The notes under the pieces: generated by a model
Databases searched by the model: none
Seen by the model: the letters and a program-made list of their open reading frames with translations, nothing else
What the model was told of the DNA's origin: nothing
In this document: positions 25,340 to 31,628 of the stretch, piece by piece
Position numbering within the stretch: the stretch's first letter is position 1
How the letters are laid out: each line of letters begins with the position of its first letter
Position numbers and translations under genes: made by a program
Assembly (NCBI RefSeq): GCF_014197105.1
Contig: NZ_JACIEV010000004.1
Location: forward strand, 62,001 to 126,000
Direction: 5' to 3'
Origin: Sphingomonas jinjuensis
Lineage (GTDB): Bacteria; Pseudomonadota; Alphaproteobacteria; Sphingomonadales; Sphingomonadaceae
Length of the DNA: 64,000 bases

Positions 25340-25873
25340 ATGACGAGGCTACCCTACGACCGGCGCTATCACGGCGTCGCCATCGCCTTCCACTGGTCGA
25401 TCGCGGTGCTGGTCATCGCGAACCTCGCGATCGGGCTACTGCATGAATCGTTGCTCAAGGGCACGATGGGCCTGCACAAGTCGATCGGGCTGACCGTCCT
25501 CGTCCTGACGCTCGGCCGCGTCGCGTGGCGGCTGGCGCATCGGCCGCCGCCGCTCCCCGGCAATATCGCGCACCTGGAACGTGGTTTGGCGCATGCCACG
25601 CATTGGACGCTCTACCTGCTGATGATCGCCATGCCGCTGACCGGCTGGGCAATGGTGTCCGGCGGGCCGGTGCGTCGCCCGCTCGCTTGGTTCGGGCTGT
25701 TCGACGTTCCCTATCTGCCGGTCGCGCCGGCGACGAGCGATGCGGCGGGCAATGCGCACGGGTTGCTGGGCTGGTTGATGCTCGCGCTCGTCGTGCTGCA
25801 TGTCGCCGCAGCGCTTCGCCACCGCTTCGTCCTGAAGGATCAAGTCCTCGCGAGGATGCTGCCGCACGGGTGA
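25340..25873 (+). CDS. Cytochrome b561
   Basis: The 177-residue membrane protein has four TM helices and the family His ligands: HWSIAVLVIANLAIGLLH (helix 1), GTMGLHKSIGLTVL (helix 2), HATHWTLYLLMIAMPLTGW (helix 3) and HGLLGWLMLALVVLHVAAAL (helix 4). Di-heme b561 proteins move electrons across the inner membrane, often as quinone-linked oxidases of small reductants or superoxide. It is followed closely by a candidate small RNA on the same strand. Confidence 0.94.
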   Translation: MTRLPYDRRYHGVAIAFHWSIAVLVIANLAIGLLHESLLKGTMGLHKSIGLTVLVLTLGRVAWRLAHRPPPLPGNIAHLERGLAHATHWTLYLLMIAMPLTGWAMVSGGPVRRPLAWFGLFDVPYLPVAPATSDAAGNAHGLLGWLMLALVVLHVAAALRHRFVLKDQVLARMLPHG

Positions 25874-25943
25874 CGATGAAAAATTCGTAATTCGGGCAAA
25901 AAAGGGTTGAACCTTCTGCCCAGATCACCATTTTACTTCTGTA

Positions 25944-26047
25944 CGGTGCTCGTGTCCCCCCTTTCGCGACACCGTATGGCACATCCTCGGATGTGTCTCC
26001 TCCCTGAACCTTGGCCACCTCGTGCTTCGCGCGAGGTGGTTTTTTTA
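25944..26047 (+). ncRNA. Candidate trans-acting small RNA with anti-Shine-Dalgarno loop
   Basis: About 100 nt can fold into three hairpins. The first is cggtg...caccg with inner tcg/cga (25944-25974). The second is acatcc-tc-ggatgt (25981-25994). The third is a perfect rho-independent terminator (ccacctcg at 26015-26022, cgaggtgg at 26032-26039, followed by seven T). Between hairpins 2 and 3 is an unpaired, C/U-rich gtctcctccctgaacctt, complementary to ribosome-binding sites. A possible -35 (ttgaac) lies at 25907. This architecture recalls alphaproteobacterial mmgR/suhB (alpha-r8) or CCUCCUCCC-motif sRNAs; family membership is not verified. The T-run overlaps the stop codon of the opposing gene. 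Confidence 0.6.
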
Positions 26048-26893
26048 TTCCGCCGCAATCGCGAACGGCATCGAACGGCCGCCAAGCGCCTCGTCCGCCA
26101 GCGAATCGATGATCGCGCGGACCAGTGCCGCCGTCGCCGGGAGGCCCGCGCCCGGCTGGTCGAGCGCGGCATCCAGATACAGCGTGCGGTCGATTTCCAG
26201 CTGGATCGCATGGATGTCGCGCGCCGGCGCGCCGTGGCGGTCGAGGATATGGCCGCCGGCATAGGGTGTGTTCAGCGCCGTCCGAAGTCCCGCCGTACCG
26301 GCCACCCCCTCGACCCGCGCGACGAAGCGGGTCGCCGCGGATCGCCCGAACCGGTCGCCCACCACGATGCGCACGCCGGTCGCGAGCGGCGGCATCGAGT
26401 GAATGTCGAGCAGCACCGCGACGCCGAAACGTGCCCGCGCCGCCGCCAGCGCGCGATCGACCGCGCGGTGATAGGGACGATGATCCGACGCGATCCGCGC
26501 CTCGACATCGACGGCCGCGAAGCGCCGCCGCCACAGGTCGCCCGCCGCTCCCGCGCGCCGCGGCACCAGCCCCAGCCCCGAGCGGATCTTGGCCGATCGG
26601 ATCGGCTGGCCGGTGCTGCGCGCGCCCTCGTCGACCTGCGGGTCGCGTTCGTCCTCCGCCCGGTTGAGGTCAATCCAGGCGCGTGCCCGGCGCTGGACGA
26701 GCATCGTCTCGCGGCGATGCGCGACCAGGGCCACGGCGTCGACGAAGCGATCCTCCAGCACCACCAGCGCTTTCTCCGGCACCCGCAGCGCCGCGCGCAG
26801 CGCCAGCGGATAGTCGCGCCCGGCGTGCGGCACCGACACCACGACCGGGCTCTCGGGCGTCGGCTCGCCCAGCAGATCGAACGATCCGTCCAT
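26045..26893 (-). CDS. N-formylglutamate amidohydrolase family protein
   Basis: The 282-residue protein belongs to the HutG-like FGase family (N-formylglutamate to glutamate and formate). Conserved parts are PVVVSVPHAGRDYP near the N-terminus with a metal-binding His, VDEGARSTGQPIRS, SDHRPYHRAVDRAL, LLDIHSMPP and TPYAGGHILDRHG. The ATG at 26893 (MDGSFDLLGE) fits family starts better than 26926. No hut genes are nearby. In alphaproteobacteria this gene often neighbours cpdR, as it does here, divergently. Confidence 0.9.
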   Translation of the reverse strand: MDGSFDLLGEPTPESPVVVSVPHAGRDYPLALRAALRVPEKALVVLEDRFVDAVALVAHRRETMLVQRRARAWIDLNRAEDERDPQVDEGARSTGQPIRSAKIRSGLGLVPRRAGAAGDLWRRRFAAVDVEARIASDHRPYHRAVDRALAAARARFGVAVLLDIHSMPPLATGVRIVVGDRFGRSAATRFVARVEGVAGTAGLRTALNTPYAGGHILDRHGAPARDIHAIQLEIDRTLYLDAALDQPGAGLPATAALVRAIIDSLADEALGGRSMPFAIAAE

Positions 26894-26990
26894 CTTCGCA
26901 CACGCTATATCGGCGGTGCGCGACATGCGCTCTGGAATTCTTTACACTTCCCGCGATAATCGCTGGCGCTTGCAACGAGGGACGAGAACG

Positions 26991-27365
26991 GTGATCCGCA
27001 TCCTGCTGGCAGAAGACGATCAGGTGATGCGCGAGTATCTGACGCGCGCGCTCGAACGCTCGGGCTATGCCGTGACCTCGGTTGATCGCGGCACCGATGC
27101 CATCCCCCTGCTCGAAAGCGAACGCTTCGACCTGTTGCTGACCGATATCGTCATGCCGGAGATGGACGGCATCGAGCTGGCACGCCGCGCCGGGACGATC
27201 GACCCCGAGCTGCGCGTCATGTTCATCACCGGTTTCGCGGCGGTCACGCTGCGCGCGGGCCAGGAAATGCCGGGCGCCCGCGTGCTGTCGAAGCCGTTCC
27301 ACCTGCGCGATCTGGTGTTGGAGATCGACCGGATCTTCGACGTCGGCAACGCGTCGGGACTTTGA
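26991..27365 (+). CDS. cpdR: Cell-cycle response regulator CpdR
   Basis: This is a stand-alone receiver of 124 residues with no output domain. The GTG at 26991 begins MIRILLAEDDQVMREYLTRA. The phospho-acceptor Asp is in LLTDIVMPEMDGIELARRA, followed by RVMFITGFAAVTLR and VLSKPFHLRDLVLEIDRI. These strings are characteristic of CpdR, which controls ClpXP localisation and CtrA proteolysis in the CckA-ChpT relay. An upstream in-frame ATG at 26916 gives an unrelated extension. It lies next to tRNA-Val. Confidence 0.92.
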   Translation: MIRILLAEDDQVMREYLTRALERSGYAVTSVDRGTDAIPLLESERFDLLLTDIVMPEMDGIELARRAGTIDPELRVMFITGFAAVTLRAGQEMPGARVLSKPFHLRDLVLEIDRIFDVGNASGL

Positions 27366-27419
27366 CCGCAAAGGCGCTTGCACTCGCGCGAAAGCGCGGC
27401 TAGACGCGCCACTCCCGGC

Positions 27420-27494
27420 GGGCGTGTAGCTCAGTGGTAGAGCACTGTGTTGACATCGCAGGGGTCGCAAGTTCAATCCTTGCCACGCCCACCA
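27420..27494 (+). tRNA. tRNA-Val (anticodon GAC)
   Basis: A complete cloverleaf of 75 nt including an encoded CCA. The acceptor stem is gggcgtg/cacgccc. The anticodon stem ctgtg/cgcag encloses loop ttgacat (anticodon gac), and the T-stem gcaag/cttgc encloses ttcaatc. A U-rich terminator follows directly. Confidence 0.96.
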
Positions 27495-27496
27495 TC

Positions 27497-27535
27497 AAAA
27501 ACCCTCGGTTGCCGATCGGCTTCCGGGGGTTTTTG
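27497..27535 (+). terminator. Rho-independent terminator of tRNA-Val
   Basis: aaaaaccctcgg (27497-27508) pairs with ccgggggttttt (27523-27534), allowing one G-U pair. It is followed by further T-rich sequence. Confidence 0.85.
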
Positions 27536-27592
27536 CTGTTGGTGGTCACGATGACCGACATGGGCCGGGGCGCCTTGCGCCCCCTGCCCTCG

Positions 27593-28255
27593 TCAGTTGA
27601 GCGGCAACGCGTCGCCGTTGTGGCCCTTCGGATGTTGCAGGAACGGCCGCGCGTCGCTGGCCGAGCGCGGCATCCCGCCACTCGCCGCCGCGATCAGCCG
27701 GTCGAGCAGTTCCTGCCCCTCGTGCCAGGCGCCGATGCCGCTTACCGCATTGATATGGCCGAGCGGCCCGACGTCGACGAAATGGCTGCCCCATGCTGCC
27801 GCCAGGCTATGAGCGCGCGCAGGATCGATCCACGGGTCGTCCTGCGACGATACCAGGATCGTGGGAAACGGCAGCGGTACGGCAGGGCTGGGTGCGAAGC
27901 CGCTCAGCTCGACCGGCGCATCGGCACGGTCGACATCGGCGGGCGCCACCAGCAACGCGCCTGCGACGGGCCATCCGTAAGGCTGCGGCGACAACGTCGC
28001 CCACCAGGCGACCGCCAGGCAGCCCAGGCTGTGCGCCGCCAGGACCACCGGCGCCTGGGCGCGGCGGATCGCTTCGTCCAGCTTCGTCACCCAGCTGTTG
28101 CGATGCGGCCGTTGCCACATGCCGAGGTCGGCGCGAATCGTGTTGGGGCGGTTCTGTTCCCAGATCGTCTGCCAATGCGAAGGGCCGGAGCCGCCCAGCC
28201 CCGGAACGGTGATGATCGTCGGACGATTGCCCATGTCGGGCGCAAAACTATCCAT
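27593..28255 (-). CDS. RBBP9/YdeN family alpha/beta hydrolase
   Basis: The 220-residue protein has the family start TIITVPGLGGSGPSHWQTIW, nucleophile Ser in LAAHSLGCLAVAWWA, acid Asp in SSQDDPWIDPARA, and a catalytic His in GPLGHINAVSGIG. The last is the characteristic hydrolase RBBP9/YdeN pattern. It is cytoplasmic with no signal peptide. The physiological substrate is unknown; serine-hydrolase activity toward esters or small peptides is known for relatives. The ATG at 28255 is chosen. It ends next to the tRNA-Val terminator. Confidence 0.9.
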   Translation of the reverse strand: MDSFAPDMGNRPTIITVPGLGGSGPSHWQTIWEQNRPNTIRADLGMWQRPHRNSWVTKLDEAIRRAQAPVVLAAHSLGCLAVAWWATLSPQPYGWPVAGALLVAPADVDRADAPVELSGFAPSPAVPLPFPTILVSSQDDPWIDPARAHSLAAAWGSHFVDVGPLGHINAVSGIGAWHEGQELLDRLIAAASGGMPRSASDARPFLQHPKGHNGDALPLN

Positions 28256-28376
28256 GGCCCATCTCCTCACGGCGCTTGGCTGCGCCGAACACCTACTTAT
28301 CAGGTGGGAAATGACGAGCCGAGGACAAGTTGCGACCGCATCGCCGCACCGTGGCGGCGATGCGGCCAGCCGATTG

Positions 28377-29318
28377 TCACCAGTCGAAGGGTTCGATCGC
28401 GTTGATCCGGGCGGTCAGGAAGGAATCGGCGACCAGGCGAAGCGGCGTGATGTCGACGTCCGACGAGCCGGCGCGCACGATGTCGGCGAAGCGCCGATAG
28501 AGGCCGGGATATTCGCCGTGCAGGTCGGTATCGCCGGCATGCTCGCCGCCGCCAGCGATCGACAGCTCGCCGCCGCCCTTTGCCAGCGTCAGCGTTCCCG
28601 CATCGGTTTCGACGACGATATCCCAGCTCTGCGGGCCCTCCTGCCGGAAATCGAGGTCCATCGTCACCGGTGCCCCGGCGGCATCGCGGAAAGCGATTCG
28701 CGCGGCGATCGGCGCGGCGCGGTTCGCGGGCACGTCCAGCTCGGCGGTTTCGACGAAGAAGGGACGCGGCAGGACGCGGGTCGCGATCGACAGCGCGTTG
28801 ATGCCGGGATCGAACACGCCGAAGCCCCCCGCCTCGAAGATCCAGTCCTGGCCCGGATGCCAGACGCGAACGTCCTCGCGCCAGGTGATCGTCACCGCGC
28901 GGATATCGCGCGTCGCCAGCCACGCACGCGCGGGCTCGACACCCGCGGCGTAGCGCGAGTGCCAGCTGGCGAACAGGCTGACGCCCTTCGCGTCGGCGGC
29001 GTCGCGCAGCGCCTCCACCTCGGCCAGCGTCGCGCCCGGCGGCTTTTCGAGGAAGACGTGCCAGCCCTGCTGGATCGCGAAATGTGCGATCGCGCGGCGT
29101 GGCTGCGGCGGCGTACACAGCGCCACCGCATCGATCTCGACCCCAGAGGCCGCCAGCTCCTCGATCGAGTGGAAGAAGGGCACGCCCGCCTCCCCCTCGC
29201 CATGGCGGCTGACGGTGGCGGCCAGAACGATGTCGGGATTGCTCGCGATCGCAGGCAGATGCTGGTCGCGGGCGATCTTGCCCATGCCGACCAGCGCGAG
29301 GCGGATCGGACCGCTCAA
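28377..29318 (-). CDS. L-arabinose / D-galactose 1-dehydrogenase (Gfo/Idh/MocA family)
   Basis: The 313-residue protein has an N-terminal Rossmann motif (LALVGMGKIARDQHLPAI), the catalytic Lys in FLEKPPGATLAEVEAL, and a substrate-domain segment REDVRVWHPGQDWIFEAGG then GVFDPGINALSI. These strings are very close to what I recall of Azospirillum L-arabinose 1-dehydrogenase and pseudomonad D-galactose dehydrogenase, which oxidise the aldose to the lactone. It overlaps the AraD1-type gene by 4 bp (ATGA), which supports an oxidative pentose/hexose pathway. Which of the two sugars is preferred cannot be decided from sequence. Confidence 0.85.
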   Translation of the reverse strand: MSGPIRLALVGMGKIARDQHLPAIASNPDIVLAATVSRHGEGEAGVPFFHSIEELAASGVEIDAVALCTPPQPRRAIAHFAIQQGWHVFLEKPPGATLAEVEALRDAADAKGVSLFASWHSRYAAGVEPARAWLATRDIRAVTITWREDVRVWHPGQDWIFEAGGFGVFDPGINALSIATRVLPRPFFVETAELDVPANRAAPIAARIAFRDAAGAPVTMDLDFRQEGPQSWDIVVETDAGTLTLAKGGGELSIAGGGEHAGDTDLHGEYPGLYRRFADIVRAGSSDVDITPLRLVADSFLTARINAIEPFDW

Positions 29319-30310
29319 AGCGCGCGCACCGCGACGGGGACCGCGTCGGCGACGCTGAGTGCGTTACGCAGCGGCAGCGTGAAGGGCGCAGCTTCGATCT
29401 CGAACACATCGCCCGGCTGAGCCGTCACGCCGTCGCTGAACGACAGCGTCGCGGTGCCGAAGAAATGGACGTGGACGTCGCCCGGCCGACGGAAACCCGC
29501 ATATTTGAAATGATGCGCCTCCAGGTTCGACAGGTGGTGCGACATGTTGGCCTCGCCGGTCAGGAACGGCTTTTCCCACAGCACCGTGCCGTCGCGCAGG
29601 ATGCGACTGGTGCCGCGGATGTCGGCGGGCGGCTCCCCCAGCAGCAGCTCGGGACCGAGCGCCGCCTGGCGCAGCTTCGAATGCGCGAGCCACAGATAGT
29701 TGTGCCGCTCGGTGACATGATCGCTGAACTCGTTGGCGAGCGCGACGCCCAGACGATAGGGCGTGCCGTCGTCGCCGATCAGATAGATCCCCGCCAGCTC
29801 GGGCTCCTCGCCGCCGTCCTTGGCGAAGGCGGGCGAGACCAGCGGCGCGCCGGGGCCGACCAGCCCCTGGCCATCACCCTTGTAGAACCATTCGGGTTGC
29901 TGCCCCTCGGCGCCGTCGGCAGGCTTGCCACCCTCGACGCCCTCCAGGAACATCCGCATCGAATCGGTCGGGCGCTCGGCGCTGGCCGCCGCCTTGTGCA
30001 TCGCATCGCGGCCCTCCGCCGAGCCGAGGTGGGTCAGCCCCGTCCCCGCCAGCACGAGACGCGCCGGATCGACATGGTCGATCGCGGGCAGCAACCGCCC
30101 CGCCGCCAGTTCGGCAGCCGGGTCGACCGCCGCCCCGATGCGACGCTGCCGCGCCGCTTCGAGCAGCGTCGTGCCCTCGGCGATGGCGATCGCGGCAAGG
30201 TCGCGAACGGTGCCGACACCGGCGAGAAACGATGCGGCATCGCCTTCCGCCAGGATCAGTTGGCGACAGCCATCCTCGCCGCGATGCTGCATCAACCGCG
30301 CCGCGCTCAT
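29315..30310 (-). CDS. AraD1/GguC-type fumarylacetoacetate hydrolase superfamily enzyme
   Basis: The 331-residue protein has the FAH-superfamily core: FYKGDGQGLVGPGAPLVSP, EEPELAGIYLIGDDGTPYRL, and GVALANEFSDHVTE. These are typical of the AraD1/GguC group proposed to dehydrate 2-keto-3-deoxy-L-arabinonate (or a galactose equivalent) to alpha-ketoglutarate semialdehyde. It is the first gene of a two-gene operon with the sugar 1-dehydrogenase. The catalytic role rests on family context rather than on a visible active site. Confidence 0.82.
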   Translation of the reverse strand: MSAARLMQHRGEDGCRQLILAEGDAASFLAGVGTVRDLAAIAIAEGTTLLEAARQRRIGAAVDPAAELAAGRLLPAIDHVDPARLVLAGTGLTHLGSAEGRDAMHKAAASAERPTDSMRMFLEGVEGGKPADGAEGQQPEWFYKGDGQGLVGPGAPLVSPAFAKDGGEEPELAGIYLIGDDGTPYRLGVALANEFSDHVTERHNYLWLAHSKLRQAALGPELLLGEPPADIRGTSRILRDGTVLWEKPFLTGEANMSHHLSNLEAHHFKYAGFRRPGDVHVHFFGTATLSFSDGVTAQPGDVFEIEAAPFTLPLRNALSVADAVPVAVRAL

Positions 30311-30658
30311 GCCGCACCACCGCCGTTACGCGTCGCCAGAATCACAACCACGACACTCTCCCGTTATTTGCATGACAATTAACTGTTTCAGCCGCGCGGT
30401 CAAACCTTATGGCTTGGCCGCAGGCCAAAACGGATCCTTACTTTGTCCGACAATCGGCAATTATGCGAGGCGATGCCGCGATGGCCGTCATACGGTCTTA
30501 ATCCATATTGCCGGTAGTCGAAAACCTCGCATGCTGATCGTATACCGTTGAATGCCGGAGCGGACAATGAGGGTGGCGGGTGTCGCGGGGAGTGAGCGTC
30601 TAGCGCTGCCGTTCCCCCGCGGCGGACCGACTGAAATCACCCGTTAGTGGAGGCGAAG
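30311..30658. other. Divergent intergenic region between AraD1 and metallopeptidase genes
   Basis: 348 bp with lower GC than its flanks and no convincing gene. It holds a possible minus-strand promoter (ggtcaa at 30398-30403 read as ttgacc, with caatta at 30376-30381 as a weak -10), a small inverted repeat (ggcttggccgcaggcc near 30411), and the GTATAC-centred site at 30536. Both divergent genes could be controlled from here. Confidence 0.5.
30536..30547. promoter_or_regulatory. GTATAC-centred operator candidate 1
   Basis: gatcgtataccg, nearly palindromic around gtatac (30540-30545). It matches sites at 34441, 42683 and 47025, all intergenic and all in front of catabolic genes. FadR-type GntR regulators commonly bind palindromes of this form. 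Confidence 0.55.
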
Positions 30659-31582
30659 TTGACGACACCAAAGCAGGCAACGACACCGTCGCCTCCCGCG
30701 CGCGGCAGGCGAGGGGTGGGCGGCATTGCTCTGCGTTGCGTCGCCCTGTCGCTGGCGGCGTCGGGGTGCGCGAGTGTATCCCGCCCGCCCGCCGCGCTTC
30801 GCCTGGCGCCATTCTATACGCAATATGTCGACGCGCGCGGCGTGCCGATCACGGCGTCGTCGAAGGTGGCGCGCGCCACGCTGAAGCGGGCACGCAGCAT
30901 CGTCCTGCAGATGCTCGAACGGCGGCCCGACATCCGCCGGGCGTTGGTCGCGATGGGCGCGCGGGTCGCGATCATGGCGCAGAGCGAGGGCACGATGGAT
31001 CTGCCCGAGCAGGCCGACTGGAAGAAGCCGAAGCGTGACGACCCGGTCCTGACTGTGTGCGAGCGCAAGCATTACGACGAGCGCATCGGCCGTCTGAGCG
31101 ACCGCGACTATTGGAACGGGCGCGCGCGGGGCATGGGCGGCCTGCTGACGAGCGGCGCCGAGGAAAATCTGATGGCGGTGCCGCACACCCGCTATTTCGG
31201 CGAGAATATCTTCGTCCACGAATTCTCGCATGAGATCATGACCGGGATCGAGCGAGCCGATCCCGATCTGTTTCGCCGCATCCAGAACCGCTATCGCGTG
31301 GCGAAGGCGGCGGGGCTGTGGAAGGGCGAATATGCCGAGACGACCGCCGAGGAATATTGGGCCGAAGGGACGCAGTTCTGGTTCAATTCAAACAAGCTGG
31401 CCGTCATCGATGGCCAGCGCATCCTGTCGGACGAGGACCTGCGCCGCTATGATCCGGCGCTCTATGCGCTGCTGAGCGAGGTCTATGGCGATCGCCACCG
31501 CCTGGACGGCGACACCTTCTGGAACCACCCCGCCCGCGTCCCGCCGGGGCCGCCGCGCCAGTCCACCGCCGAGGTCTGCTGA
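30659..31582 (+). CDS. Secreted lipoprotein zinc metallopeptidase (HEFSH)
   Basis: The product has about 307 residues. A TTG at 30659 follows ggagg by 5 bp; a GTG at 30716 is an alternative that yields a compact lipoprotein signal (GGIALRCVALSLAASGCAS, lipid Cys in ASGC). The core has the zincin motif IFVHEFSHEIMTGIE (HExxH) and a downstream Glu-rich helix YAETTAEEYWAEGTQFWFN that could supply the third zinc ligand. This resembles lethal-factor-like (ATLF) zincins found in bacteria and fungi; the relation is tentative. It is predicted to cut peptide bonds at the cell surface. An operator-like site lies about 110 bp upstream. Confidence 0.75.
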   Translation: MTTPKQATTPSPPARGRRGVGGIALRCVALSLAASGCASVSRPPAALRLAPFYTQYVDARGVPITASSKVARATLKRARSIVLQMLERRPDIRRALVAMGARVAIMAQSEGTMDLPEQADWKKPKRDDPVLTVCERKHYDERIGRLSDRDYWNGRARGMGGLLTSGAEENLMAVPHTRYFGENIFVHEFSHEIMTGIERADPDLFRRIQNRYRVAKAAGLWKGEYAETTAEEYWAEGTQFWFNSNKLAVIDGQRILSDEDLRRYDPALYALLSEVYGDRHRLDGDTFWNHPARVPPGPPRQSTAEVC

Positions 31583-31597
31583 TCGCCGATCGAAGGG

Positions 31598-31619
31598 GCC
31601 GGCGTCCCGTAACGCCGGC
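31598..31619. terminator. Hairpin between convergent genes
   Basis: gccggcg (31598-31604) pairs with cgccggc (31613-31619) across an 8-base loop, between the metallopeptidase stop (31582) and the DUF5695 stop (31629). There is no T-run; terminator function is inferred from position. Confidence 0.45.
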
Positions 31620-31628
31620 TCCGTCGGA

